A stretch of DNA of 64,000 nucleotides from JACVRW01 sp963728495 (GTDB taxonomy: Bacteria; Actinomycetota; Thermoleophilia; Solirubrobacterales; Thermoleophilaceae): positions 558,001-622,000 of the forward strand of contig CAVSKI010000011.1 in assembly GCA_963728495.1 (NCBI GenBank). The letters are read 5' to 3'. The position numbers and the translations under genes were made by a program. This document shows, in pieces, positions 17,435-26,308 of this stretch; position 1 is the stretch's first letter, and each line of letters begins with the position of its first letter. The notes beneath the pieces are model-generated. The model saw only the letters and a list, made by a program, of their open reading frames with translations, searched no databases and was not told where the DNA came from.

Positions 17435-18445
17435 TCAGTGGGATTGGGCGGTACGGCGCGACGAGAAGAGCTCCCGCCCCACGCCCGCCGCGAAGAACAG
17501 CAGCAGCACGACGACGGTCAGCCCGCCGAGATCCGCGGGGCTGGCGGCCGGCAGTCCCAGCGGGAGCTGAATAGTGCGGCCGTCCGACGCGTTCGATCCG
17601 CCGGCCGTGTCGCTCTCACCGGCCACTCGCCCCTGCGCGTTCTCGGCCGAGCCACCCGAGCCGTCTGAGTCGGACCCCGCGTCACCCAAGCCTTCGCCCA
17701 AGCCCAGTAGGCCGAGCAGGCCGCCCGAAGCGATTGAAACGAGCCCGGAGCCAGTTGAGCATGCGCCTGCGGGACCGTCCGTGCCAAGGGCTTCGATTGC
17801 CTGCTGCTCGAGACGTGCCACTCGCCGTACGCCGGTGTTGAGCGTGCGTGCGACATCGGAGCGCGCCCGCGGGCCGCCCGGGCCGAAGCCGCTGCGCATT
17901 ACGACGACGCGGCGCTGGGCCGACGGAAGTCCCGGAAGGCACGCGGACCGCCGCCGCACGACGCGCTCGAGGCGCTGCTGGTGCGGGCTTCGGGGCGGCG
18001 CGACGCTCGCGCCACGCCGGGCCCCGGAGCCCCCGTTGCGACCGGCGGCAGAGCTAGCTCCGCCGCCCGCGGTGGTCTGGCCCGCCACACCGGCCTGACC
18101 GCCGGCCGAGGAGCCCGAACCGGGCGACTGGCCGCTGGGCGAGCCGGCAGAGGGAAGCGCGTCCGTCGCCGACCCCGTTGACGGAAGGTTCGGTGTGGAA
18201 GGCGGCGAAACAGGAAGCTGGGGGGCCTGGACGTCGGGAACCTGCACGTCGGGCACCGGGAGAGACGGCGTGCTGGGGACCTCGACGGGAGGTACCGGCG
18301 GCAGGTTCGGCGTCGGAGGCAGGTTCGGTGTGGGGGGAAGAGAGGGAACCGAGGGAAGCTGCTGGGCAACCCCGGCTTGGGCAGGGAATAGCGCAACCGC
18401 CACCACGACGGCGCCTCCCAAGCGCTTGGTCCAGCCGACCCCCAT
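17435..18445 (-). CDS. Exported Pro-rich protein with sigma-region-4-like segment and C-terminal membrane anchor
   Basis: 336 aa from ATG 18445, with an open frame 25 codons further upstream. It has a signal peptide, then a Pro-rich spacer with repeats of LPPTPN, then a Gly/Ser-rich linker. Residues about 158-221 contain CLPGLPSAQRRVVVMRSGFG and DVARTLNTGVRRVARLEQQA, which line up well with region 4 of sigma-70 factors (LP..xRRV..LR.G..., EVA..L..T..RVR.IE..A). A hydrophobic segment near 306-327 is followed by RRTAQSH. The apparent topology puts a DNA-binding-like domain outside the cell, which makes no obvious sense. No function is assigned. Confidence 0.65.
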   Translation of the reverse strand: MGVGWTKRLGGAVVVAVALFPAQAGVAQQLPSVPSLPPTPNLPPTPNLPPVPPVEVPSTPSLPVPDVQVPDVQAPQLPVSPPSTPNLPSTGSATDALPSAGSPSGQSPGSGSSAGGQAGVAGQTTAGGGASSAAGRNGGSGARRGASVAPPRSPHQQRLERVVRRRSACLPGLPSAQRRVVVMRSGFGPGGPRARSDVARTLNTGVRRVARLEQQAIEALGTDGPAGACSTGSGLVSIASGGLLGLLGLGEGLGDAGSDSDGSGGSAENAQGRVAGESDTAGGSNASDGRTIQLPLGLPAASPADLGGLTVVVLLLFFAAGVGRELFSSRRTAQSH

Positions 18446-18566
18446 ACCCCAGTAGTACCCGCTTTGGCGGGAAATTGCGCCGGTACGTACGAAATTCGGC
18501 CTCAGCTGATCCGCCGCCACGGTTGGGTGCAGACAAAGTTATGTCTACTCCCTAACATGCGCGCGA

Positions 18567-19790
18567 GTGCGAATACTGCTCGCCACCCTTGGGGTCATGG
18601 TGGTAGCGGCCGCCCCTGCGTACGGCCAATTTACCGCCTCGCCTGATCCGCCGATCGCCGGTAGCCCGGTGGTGTTCACGCCCGTGGCGCCTCTTACACC
18701 CGTCCTCTGGACCTTCGGTGCCGGCGCGAATCCCGCCGGCGCCACATCAACGGTGTCGCCCTTCTCGGGGGTCACCACCTACGCCACTCCGGGCGTGAAG
18801 ACGGTGACGATGACCCCCACCGGCGGCCTTCCGCAGAGCCGTGTGATCAGCGTCGCCCCCAACACTCCACCGGCAGCCCAGTTCGCCTTCTATCCGCCTT
18901 CGCCCGTCGTCGGCCAGGAGGTGATCTTCGAGTCCTTCTCGGTCGACGCCGGAGGGCCGATAGCCAGCACGCAGTGGGACTTCGCCTACGACGGAACATT
19001 CCACGTCGACGCGACCGGCCCCAAGCCGACGGTCAAGTTCGCAACGCGCGGTACGCGGACAGTGGCCCTGAGGGTGCGAGACAGCGCGTCGCCCGCGGCC
19101 CAGGACCTGGAAACCAAGCCGATCACCGTAGGCCCCGCTCCGGCAAGCCCGCTGCCGGTGGCCCAGTTCGCCGTATCACCGCTGCGCCCGCGGGTGGGCG
19201 AGCAGGTGTCCCTGCGCTCCTTCTCCTACGACCGGGACGGGACGATCGTCTCCCAACGCTGGGATCTCGACGGGGACGGCGACTTCGACGAGAACTTCAC
19301 CGGCAGCACCGCCTTCACGGTGTTTCCCAAGGCGGGTGAGCGGATCGTGCGCCTCGAGGTCCGCGACTCGGACGGCGGGGTCCAAACGGAGACCCAGAAC
19401 ATCACTGTCACGCCTCAACCTGCGAGAAGCGTGTCGCTCATCAACCCCTTCCCGGTGGCTCGCCTCGCGGGCAGCGTGTACCCCCGCGGGGTCCGGGTCC
19501 GGATCCTCGAGGTGCGGACGCCGCCGCGCTCGCGGGTGGTCGTGCGCTGCCTGGGCAACAGCTGCCCCGACGACAAGATCACCAAGACCTCGAAGCGCAA
19601 GCCGGTGCGCTTCAAGCGCATGACCCGATTCCTGCGCGCCGGCACGATCCTGAAGGTGTCGATCCGCAAGCGCGGTCAGATCGGCAAGTACACCCGCTGG
19701 ATCATCCGCGGCGGGAAGCTGCCCAAGCGTAAAGATCTGTGCCTTTATCCGGGCAAGAGCAAGGGGAGGCGCTGCCCAACCGTTGGTTAA
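18567..19790 (+). CDS. Secreted PKD-domain protein
   Basis: 407 aa from GTG 18567. TAACAT at 18553-18558 is a likely -10 box, giving a nearly leaderless mRNA. A signal peptide ends in AAPAYG. There are then a degenerate and two clear PKD-type Ig-like domains (VAQFAVSPLRPRVGEQVSLRS; YDRDGTIVSQRWDLDGDGDF). Last comes a basic domain of about 115 residues with four cysteines (RCLGNSCP, DLCLYPG, RRCP) and IGKYTRW. The same terminal domain occurs in the next gene. Probably cell-surface; the role is unknown. Confidence 0.8.
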   Translation: MRILLATLGVMVVAAAPAYGQFTASPDPPIAGSPVVFTPVAPLTPVLWTFGAGANPAGATSTVSPFSGVTTYATPGVKTVTMTPTGGLPQSRVISVAPNTPPAAQFAFYPPSPVVGQEVIFESFSVDAGGPIASTQWDFAYDGTFHVDATGPKPTVKFATRGTRTVALRVRDSASPAAQDLETKPITVGPAPASPLPVAQFAVSPLRPRVGEQVSLRSFSYDRDGTIVSQRWDLDGDGDFDENFTGSTAFTVFPKAGERIVRLEVRDSDGGVQTETQNITVTPQPARSVSLINPFPVARLAGSVYPRGVRVRILEVRTPPRSRVVVRCLGNSCPDDKITKTSKRKPVRFKRMTRFLRAGTILKVSIRKRGQIGKYTRWIIRGGKLPKRKDLCLYPGKSKGRRCPTVG

Positions 19791-19795
19791 GGGCC

Positions 19796-20815
19796 ATGGT
19801 TGCGCCCCGAATCCTGGCCGTCGCCCTAGTTCTCCTGCTTATCCTCGCCGTTCCCGCCGCGGCGGCGCCCGATCCTTCCTATCAGGTAACGCCTGATCCG
19901 CCGGTGAGCAATCAGCCGGCAACCTTCGATTCGACCTCGACCTCGACGTCGAACACCGATCCCGCTGTGCCCGTCGCGATCAAGAAGGTCGAATGGGACT
20001 TCGCCGGCAACGCCAAGTTTGAGCGGAACGGCGACGTAGTCGCACATACCTACGCGTCGGCGGGAGCGAAGACGTTCCGGATGAAGGTCACGGATGTCCA
20101 GCGCCAGGTGACGATCGAATCGTTCACAATCGGCGTCAGCGCTCCTGCGTCGACGGCGAACAGGCCGCCGGTCGCCCAGATCCGCTTCTCGCCCACGTCG
20201 CCGCTACCGGGCGAGGAGGTTCTGTTCGAGTCGCTCAGCTACGACCCCGACGGCACCGTGGAGAGGTACGAGTGGGATTTCAACGGCGACGGTTCGGCCG
20301 ACGCTGATGGGGTCCAGGCGGCGCACTCCTTCACCACCCCAGGCACGAAGACCGTGCGCCTCCGCGTATACGACAACTCGGGCAGAGCCTCGGTTCCCGC
20401 GGCGGTGACGTTCACCGTCTCGCCGCTGGCCGCCCGCCTGGCGCTGGGGTCCAGTCGTCCACTGCTGATGTACCCATTCCCGGTGATTCGCCTCGCCGGA
20501 AGTGTGACTGCCCGCGGCGCGCGCGTCCGCACCCTGGAGGTTCGGGCGCCCGTGCGCTCGCGGATCACGGTCAGGTGTGCGGGGAAGACCTGTCCCGCCA
20601 ACCGCTTTGCCAAGACGTCGCGGACCCGGCGGGTTCGGTTCGAGCGGATGGCCCGATTCCTGCCCGCGGGCACCGTCATCAAGGTTGCGGTCCGAAAGGA
20701 CAACTTGATCGGCAAGTACACGCGCTGGGTGATCCGGCGCACGAAGCTTCCCAAGCGGACGGACGCCTGCCTCTACCCGGGCAGGAGCAAGCCCGTCCGC
20801 TGTCCGCTGTCCTAA
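19796..20815 (+). CDS. Secreted PKD-domain protein, tandem paralogue
   Basis: 339 aa from ATG 19796, six bases after the previous stop. It has a signal peptide (LALVLLLILAVPAAAA-like), two PKD-type domains (YDPDGTVERYEWDFNGDG in the second) and the same basic C-terminal cysteine domain (VRCAGKTCP, LIGKYTRWVIRR, ACLYPG, RCPLS). Similarity to the upstream gene is strongest over that terminal domain, so the pair looks like an old tandem duplication. Both are probably made from one mRNA and exported. Confidence 0.8.
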   Translation: MVAPRILAVALVLLLILAVPAAAAPDPSYQVTPDPPVSNQPATFDSTSTSTSNTDPAVPVAIKKVEWDFAGNAKFERNGDVVAHTYASAGAKTFRMKVTDVQRQVTIESFTIGVSAPASTANRPPVAQIRFSPTSPLPGEEVLFESLSYDPDGTVERYEWDFNGDGSADADGVQAAHSFTTPGTKTVRLRVYDNSGRASVPAAVTFTVSPLAARLALGSSRPLLMYPFPVIRLAGSVTARGARVRTLEVRAPVRSRITVRCAGKTCPANRFAKTSRTRRVRFERMARFLPAGTVIKVAVRKDNLIGKYTRWVIRRTKLPKRTDACLYPGRSKPVRCPLS

Positions 20816-20880
20816 GTGCTCCCCGCCGCAAGTACCGCCGCGTTTGGCGGCTGCAACCTTCGCCGGCCTGCGTCCTCGGT

Positions 20881-20907
20881 CGCGCGCGTACTTTTCAAGT
20901 ACGCCGC
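20881..20907. terminator. Hairpin between convergent genes
   Basis: GCGTACTT (20884-20891) and AAGTACGC (20895-20902) form a perfect 8-bp stem with a 3-base loop. It extends by three more pairs with one bulge. It sits between the 3' ends of the PKD gene and the lipid-kinase gene, so a shared terminator is likely, though no T tract follows. CCTGCGTCCT flanks it on both sides as a short direct repeat, so a REP-like element is an alternative. Confidence 0.45.
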
Positions 20908-20975
20908 GCTCCCTGCGTCCTTGGCTGACTCGGTTTTCGCTCGCCAACCCGCGACGGAACTTACGCCGGGAAGCA

Positions 20976-21965
20976 CTAAGACACAGCAAAAAGCGCGCCG
21001 GGCGCGGCCGCGAATGCCACCTCGGTCGACTCGCCGATGTAGTCGCCGTCGACCTGAACGGGGAACGGCTCGCCGTCGATCGCCTCCACGCGCAGGCCGT
21101 CCAGAGCGCCCAGTGACTCGACCTGGCGGTGGCGCAGCACCGCTTCCGGGCGACCGGAGAGCAGCCGCGGGATCAACGTGGGCAGCTCCAGCGGGGTCGC
21201 GCTGCGCAGCACCGCCACGCCCAGGGTTCCGGTCTGGAGGCCGGCTCCGTCGGCCACCCGCACCGGCCGCTTGCGGAAGTAGGTGAAGGGGTCGGAGTTC
21301 TGCACGATCACAGTCACGGCATCCACCTGCCGGCCCGCGGCGTGCACGCGCACGTGCGGCGGGTTGAAGAGATATCGCCGGGTGAAGATGTCGATCCCTG
21401 CGTAGCTGTAGTACCAGGCTCCATAGCGCGCCTTGCGCAGCGGGTGCTGGTCGACTCGTTCCACGACCGAAGCGTCGAGTCCGACACCCGAGGCGAACAC
21501 GAAATAGCGGCCGTTGACGCGCCCGAGGTCCACCTGCCGCGGCTCGAAAGAGTCCGCCATGCTCAGCAGGTGCTCCGTCGCGTCGACCACATCGTTGGGG
21601 ATCCCCAGGGTGCGGGCCCACACGTTGGTCGAGCCGCCGGGCAGCGATGTGAGCGGCGTGTCTGATCCGGCCAGGCCGTTGGCTGCCTCGTTGACGGTTC
21701 CGTCACCTCCGAAGGCCACCACCACGTCATAGCCCTCGCGCGCGGCCTCACGGCAGATCTGGGTGGCGTGATTTCGCTCCTGGGTGTCAACGGCCTCGAC
21801 CGAGTAGCGGGACTGCAACGCGTATACCACGAGGTTGCGCAACCGATCGGAGACCGTCGTGGCGTAGGGGTTGACGATCACCAACATGCGCCGTTTGGGC
21901 GCGCGGTCGGGCAGGAGGCGCTCGGCAAGCTCCTCGGCGCGTTCGAGGGCGGTTTCCGCGGCCAC
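20976..21965 (-). CDS. Diacylglycerol-kinase family lipid kinase
   Basis: About 329 aa from GTG 21965; ATG 21887 is a shorter choice that starts right at MLVIVNP. The catalytic domain shows RRMLVIVNPYAT, VVAFGGDGTVNEAANGL and SLPGGSTNVWARTLG, the nucleotide-binding loop and GGDGT signature of DAGK/YegS-like kinases. The C-terminal half has VQNSDPFTYF and PVQVDGDYIGE. It phosphorylates a lipid such as diacylglycerol; the exact substrate is unknown. It is divergent from the LuxR regulator gene, with a strong hairpin in between. Confidence 0.85.
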   Translation of the reverse strand: MAAETALERAEELAERLLPDRAPKRRMLVIVNPYATTVSDRLRNLVVYALQSRYSVEAVDTQERNHATQICREAAREGYDVVVAFGGDGTVNEAANGLAGSDTPLTSLPGGSTNVWARTLGIPNDVVDATEHLLSMADSFEPRQVDLGRVNGRYFVFASGVGLDASVVERVDQHPLRKARYGAWYYSYAGIDIFTRRYLFNPPHVRVHAAGRQVDAVTVIVQNSDPFTYFRKRPVRVADGAGLQTGTLGVAVLRSATPLELPTLIPRLLSGRPEAVLRHRQVESLGALDGLRVEAIDGEPFPVQVDGDYIGESTEVAFAAAPGALFAVS

Positions 21966-22122
21966 CAAGGGCAATGAATTTAGACGTTTGGTGCCGGAAA
22001 GGGATAAAAGCCCCCGCTGCGGGAAAACTTGGCTCTCGCCCCTGCGTTGTATGCGTAGGCGGTCCGGCCCGTCCCCGTGGCCGCTTGCCGGGGCGCTTGC
22101 GCCTCGGCTCAGAACCCGCCAA

Positions 22123-22152
22123 GGACGGGGAGGGCGCGAGCCCTCCCCGTCC
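22123..22152. repeat. Perfect 12-bp inverted repeat (hairpin) upstream of two divergent genes
   Basis: GGACGGGGAGGG and CCCTCCCCGTCC flank a 6-base CGCGAG loop. It lies in the 260-bp region between the divergent lipid-kinase and LuxR-regulator genes. No T tract follows on either strand, so it does not look like a simple terminator. It may form a leader hairpin in the lipid-kinase mRNA or act as a protein site. Confidence 0.5.
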
Positions 22153-22225
22153 AGGTTCGGGCAGTTGTTGCGAATTCGGCCTACCGCGCTTACTGTGGAA
22201 GCCAGTCTCGACAGCAGCCTCTTGC

Positions 22226-25102
22226 ATGACCCCTCGCGTTTACACGGACGGGTCCGAACCGGCGGAGTCAGGGTTAGCGGCGAGCGATGTGGCTTTCTTC
22301 GGACGCGACACGGAAGTGGCGCTGATCGAAGCATCCATGGAACGCGCCAAGGCCGGATCCGGCGCATTCGTGATCCTCGACGGACCGCCCGGCTCGGGCC
22401 GGTCGACGCTGCTCTCCTTCGCCGCTGAGCGCGCGGCATCCGCCGGAACGGCCGTTCTCGACGCCACCGGCCACGAGTCCGAGCGCGCCCTGCCCTTCGG
22501 GGGCGCCCTGCAGCTGTTCGAGAAGGAGCTCGAACGCGCCGAGCCCAGCGAACGCGTACGGCTGCTCTCGGGCGCCGCCGCGCTGGCCTCGCCGCTGTTG
22601 GCCAGGGGGCCTCACGACATCCTTCCCGATGAGCCCGCGCCCTCGGTGGTGCACGGCTTGTACCGGCTCTGTTGCCACATCGCTCAAACCCGTCCGCTGC
22701 TCATCTGTGTCGACGACGCCGATGTGATGGACGACGCGACGATGCAGCTGCTCCTCTATCTGAGCCATCGACTGGACGACCTGCCCGCGATGATTCTCAT
22801 GGCGGCCAACATGAGCATGATGCCGGCCGCGGTGGCCGGGCTCGTTCGCCATCCGCGAGCAACCCACGTCCGGCTCGGGCCCCTGTCGGCCGAAGGCACC
22901 GCGCGCTGGCTGCGCGAGAACACCTTCCCCGAAGCCGACGACGAGTTCTGCCAGGCCTGCCACGACGTGACGGGCGGCGACCGGTACTTCCTCCGGGCGC
23001 TCGCCTTGGAGCTCGAAGCGCAGGGCATCGCGGCCACCGCCGACGAGGCGGCGGCCGTGGGGGCCGTAACGCCAAGCGCCGTGGCCGACGCCATCCTGCT
23101 GCGCTTGGCGCGACTGGGGGCCGGCGCGGTCGAGCTCGCCGAGGCCATCACCACGCTGGGAAGCGGATGCGAGCTGCGCCACGCCGCCGAGCTCGCCGGC
23201 CTCGATCCCGTCGAGGCCGCGTGGGCGGTGGAGCGCATGGTGGCCGCTCGGCTCGTGCGTGGAGCCGATCAGCTGTCCTTCACCCAACCGATCGTTCCGC
23301 GCTCGCTCGAAGCTCACAGGGCGCCGTCAAGTCGCGCGGAGGCCCATCTTGCGGCAGCGCAGGTGCTACGCGCCGACGCGGCGGCAGATGTGGCGATTGC
23401 GGATCAGCTCATGCGCGCGCACCACACCGGCAGCGACTGGAGCGTCGACCTGCTGGAACGCACGGCGCAGGCCGCGCTGGAGGGGGGCCACCCCGAGCGG
23501 GCGGCCGGCTATCTCAAGCGCGCGCTGGCCGAACCGCCGGATGCCGAACGCCGGCGGACTCTCCTGGCGACCTTAGGGCGTGCCGAGGCCATGGCGGGCG
23601 CGCCCGAGGCCCTCGCACGGCTGCGCCGCGCGACCGAGCTGCTCGACCGGGGGCCCGAGCGCGCCGTTGCCAGCCTGTGGACGGGCCGCATCCTGATGGC
23701 CGAGGCGCGCTTTCGAACGGCAGCGACCTCATTTCGGCGAGGTCTGGGCGAGATCGGAGTCAACGACGAGCCGCTTCGCACCGAGCTGGCGGTGTCCTAT
23801 GCCACCGCCGCCCGGCTCGGTTACTCGGAGCTTCCCGCCGAGGTGGCGGCCACACACCTCCACGGCGACGCGACCACTCCGCAAGGTCGCCTGAGCCTCG
23901 CCTACACCGCGTACGAAGGCGCCCTCGAGGGCCGGCCGGCGCCGGCGGTAAGGCAGATGGCTCTCCAGTCCCTCGGGCCCGGAACGCTCGTCGAAGAGCA
24001 CGGCGCGGATGGGCTGGGGCCACCGCTGGCCGCTCTCGCGCTGATGCTCGCGGGCGACCTTCAGTCCGCCGAGGCAGTGCTCACGGCGGTGATCGAGCTC
24101 GGGCGCGAACGCGGCTCGGCCGTCGGCCTGACCATGGCGCACAGCCTCAGGGCCACGGCCATCCTTCGCCGCGGGCGCGTCGGCGACGCGCTACTCGACC
24201 TCCAGGCGTCCCGTTCGACCCACCGCGACGCATGGCGTGACCGCTCGTTCGCCGCGCAGGGCCTCGTGCCCTTGCTCCTGCTGCACCAGGCGGCGCCGGA
24301 GATCGCCCTGGCCCACATCGAGCGCTGGGAACGCAGCGCCGATCCAACGTCGGGTATTCCCTACGCCAACTTCCTGCTCGTCCGCGGACAGGTCAGGAGG
24401 TCGATGGGGCAGACCGAGGAGGCCATAGGTGACCTCCTGGACTGCGGCGAGCGCGCCGCCCAGCTCGGCGCCGCCAACCCTGCGATGTTTCCGTGGCGCT
24501 CGGAGGCGGCCCTGGCCGAGTTGAGCCTGGGACGGCGTGATCGGGCCTCGGTGCTCGCGCAGGCGGAGCTGGGGCTCGCCAACTCCTTTGGCGCTCCCGA
24601 GACGGTAGGTAGGGCGCTCCATGTTCTCGGTGTGGTCGAGGAGGGCGCGGACGGCCTGCTCCTGCTCGAGGAGGCGGTAGCCGCGCTCGATTCCTCGCAG
24701 GCGGTGTTCGCGCTTGCCTCCGCCCTGATCGACTACGGCGCGGCCCTGAGGAAGGCATCGAGGCGCCGCGACGCCCGTGAGCCGCTGCGCCGTGGGGTGG
24801 ACCTGGCCCGCCGCTGCGAGGCAGAGGCCCTCGTGCGCTACGGGTTGGAGGAGCTGGCCACCGCGGGGGCCCGGCCCCGACGCAACGCGCTCAGCGGCAC
24901 GGACGCCCTGACCACGAGAGAACGCCAGGTAGCCCTTCTCGCAAGTAAAGGCCACTCCAATCGCGAGATCGCCACAAAGCTCGTCGTCACCCTGAAGACG
25001 GTCGAGTGGCATCTGCGCCAGTCCTACCGCAAGCTGGGCATTGGGTCCCGCCAGGAACTGCTCGGCGCCTTCAACGGTGAGGCACCCGACGACCGGGTGT
25101 GA
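22226..25102 (+). CDS. Large ATP-binding LuxR-type transcription regulator (LAL/MalT-like)
   Basis: 958 aa from ATG 22226; an upstream extension in frame has no coding character. The N-terminal STAND-type ATPase has Walker A GPPGSGRST (about residue 53) and Walker B LLICVDDAD. A long helical TPR-like middle runs from about 330 to 860. A C-terminal LuxR helix-turn-helix follows (LTTRERQVALLASKGHSNREIATKL, about 894-955). Such proteins switch on gene sets after binding a ligand and ATP. The target is unknown; proximity to the polysaccharide locus is suggestive only. Confidence 0.9.
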   Translation: MTPRVYTDGSEPAESGLAASDVAFFGRDTEVALIEASMERAKAGSGAFVILDGPPGSGRSTLLSFAAERAASAGTAVLDATGHESERALPFGGALQLFEKELERAEPSERVRLLSGAAALASPLLARGPHDILPDEPAPSVVHGLYRLCCHIAQTRPLLICVDDADVMDDATMQLLLYLSHRLDDLPAMILMAANMSMMPAAVAGLVRHPRATHVRLGPLSAEGTARWLRENTFPEADDEFCQACHDVTGGDRYFLRALALELEAQGIAATADEAAAVGAVTPSAVADAILLRLARLGAGAVELAEAITTLGSGCELRHAAELAGLDPVEAAWAVERMVAARLVRGADQLSFTQPIVPRSLEAHRAPSSRAEAHLAAAQVLRADAAADVAIADQLMRAHHTGSDWSVDLLERTAQAALEGGHPERAAGYLKRALAEPPDAERRRTLLATLGRAEAMAGAPEALARLRRATELLDRGPERAVASLWTGRILMAEARFRTAATSFRRGLGEIGVNDEPLRTELAVSYATAARLGYSELPAEVAATHLHGDATTPQGRLSLAYTAYEGALEGRPAPAVRQMALQSLGPGTLVEEHGADGLGPPLAALALMLAGDLQSAEAVLTAVIELGRERGSAVGLTMAHSLRATAILRRGRVGDALLDLQASRSTHRDAWRDRSFAAQGLVPLLLLHQAAPEIALAHIERWERSADPTSGIPYANFLLVRGQVRRSMGQTEEAIGDLLDCGERAAQLGAANPAMFPWRSEAALAELSLGRRDRASVLAQAELGLANSFGAPETVGRALHVLGVVEEGADGLLLLEEAVAALDSSQAVFALASALIDYGAALRKASRRRDAREPLRRGVDLARRCEAEALVRYGLEELATAGARPRRNALSGTDALTTRERQVALLASKGHSNREIATKLVVTLKTVEWHLRQSYRKLGIGSRQELLGAFNGEAPDDRV

Positions 25103-25115
25103 TCCAATCTGGGCG

Positions 25116-25135
25116 TAACCCCGAAGTTTGGGGTA
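25116..25135. promoter_or_regulatory. Inverted repeat TAACCCC / GGGGTA before the RHH-like gene
   Basis: ACCCC (25118-25122) and GGGGT (25130-25134) are separated by seven bases, 17 bases upstream of ATG 25152. The half-site GGGGTA recurs in the perfect palindrome at 26309-26326 upstream of the sigma-factor gene, so both may bind the same regulator. It could also work as a terminator hairpin for the upstream regulator gene. Confidence 0.35.
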
Positions 25136-25151
25136 GAGGTCTTTCCGTTCC

Positions 25152-25568
25152 ATGACCCGAGGACACGGGTTGAACCGGATCACATGCGAGGTCGAGCTGG
25201 CGCTCGACGAGTTTGTACTCGAGGAAGTCGAGCGGGTTGCCGGGCGCCTGGGAGTGCCACGCGCGAGAGTCGTTCAGCGCGCAGTACGCCATTGGATCGA
25301 TGAGCAGTCCTCCGGGCGGCTCGCGGCTCAGCCAGTGGCCTGTGGCCCTCGACGCGGCCCCCACCCGGGGGTCCCCCTGGCGGTCGATCTGCCGCCGTCG
25401 GACTGGGAGGCGGTGCAGCAGTCAGCCCGAATGAACCACATCGAGCCGGAGCGCCTGGTCGGACACGCCGTGCTCCTGCTGCTCGCCGACGTTCACGCGG
25501 GTCGCATCGCGGCCGACGTCGCGCGCTCGACGAACGGGATGGGGCCCGAGGCCCCCGAGGGCGCCTAG
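25152..25568 (+). CDS. Hypothetical protein with ribbon-helix-helix-like N-terminus
   Basis: 138 aa. Residues 8-50 (ITCEVELALDEFVLEEVERV, then RLGVPRARVVQRAVRHWID) fit the strand-helix-helix pattern of MetJ/Arc-type DNA-binding proteins. The rest has an acidic helix with PSDWEAVQQSARMNHIEPERLVGHAVLLLLAD, which could be a second copy of the same helix pair. It is not a member I can name. The last four bases overlap the stop of the convergent sigma-factor gene. Confidence 0.55.
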   Translation: MTRGHGLNRITCEVELALDEFVLEEVERVAGRLGVPRARVVQRAVRHWIDEQSSGRLAAQPVACGPRRGPHPGVPLAVDLPPSDWEAVQQSARMNHIEPERLVGHAVLLLLADVHAGRIAADVARSTNGMGPEAPEGA

Positions 25569-26206
25569 GCCGCGCTGCCGGCCTGGACGACCGGGACGGC
25601 GCCGAGCTCCCGCAGCGCCGCCTGCAGAGTTCCGCGGCCACGATGGTGCAGACCGTGCACGGAGCTCTCGGTCTTATTCATGTGCCGGGCGATTTCCAGC
25701 GGGGTGAGTCCCGCCACGTGGCGAAGCACCAGCACCTCTCGCTGCTCCTCGGGCAGCTGAGCGAGGGCGTCGCGGAGCGAGGTGTAGCGGTCGAAGCGGA
25801 TCTCGTCCTGGCCCTCGTCGGTGATACGCACTTCCTCGACGGGGACCATTCGCCGGCTGCGGATGTGATCGAGCGCGGCGTTGCGCGCCACCCTCAGTAT
25901 CCAGGCCGAGAAGGGCACCTCCCGCTGCTCATAGCGCCGGATCTTGGTCAGCAGCTTGGAGAACAGCGTCTGGGTGATGTCCTCGGCCTCGAAACGGTCG
26001 CGAACGATGCTCTGGACGTAGGTGCACACATCGTCTGCGTAGCGCACGTAGAGAAAGTCGAGGGCCGACGGGTCGCCTTCCTTGGCGCGAGCGATCGCGC
26101 GCTGGAGCAGGTCCGCCTCTTGCCGGTCGCGTAGGGAAATTCTGTTTGTGTCGCGCGGGCGTTTCGTCGCCGGAACGGCCGCGGCATGCGTGGAAAGGGA
26201 GTTCAT
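25565..26206 (-). CDS. ECF-type RNA polymerase sigma factor
   Basis: 213 aa from ATG 26206, chosen because AGGAG lies eight bases upstream; a TTG at 26231-26233 has no such site. Region 2 is visible (ALDFLYVRYADDVCTYVQSI, FEAEDITQTLFSKLL, PFSAWILRVARNAALDHIR) and region 4 (LAQLPEEQREVLVLRHVAGL, TPLEIARHMNKTESSVHGL). There is no anti-sigma gene beside it, so its control is not clear. It is the only sigma factor in the window and a candidate for the shared promoter motif of the polysaccharide locus. Confidence 0.9.
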   Translation of the reverse strand: MNSLSTHAAAVPATKRPRDTNRISLRDRQEADLLQRAIARAKEGDPSALDFLYVRYADDVCTYVQSIVRDRFEAEDITQTLFSKLLTKIRRYEQREVPFSAWILRVARNAALDHIRSRRMVPVEEVRITDEGQDEIRFDRYTSLRDALAQLPEEQREVLVLRHVAGLTPLEIARHMNKTESSVHGLHHRGRGTLQAALRELGAVPVVQAGSAA

Positions 26207-26308
26207 CCCTGCTTCTCCTGCTATTAGGGTCAAGTACGCGGGGCGGTGAGTGGCGGCGGCGTCTCAGCTGCCGTTGAACGAACGTAGTCCGATACCGGTC
26301 CCGCCGCA

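Noticed and set aside
21974..22225. In-frame N-terminal extension of the LuxR-type regulator
   Set aside because: The added 84 residues are low in coding character and contain the 12-bp hairpin. The ATPase fold begins well after ATG 22226.
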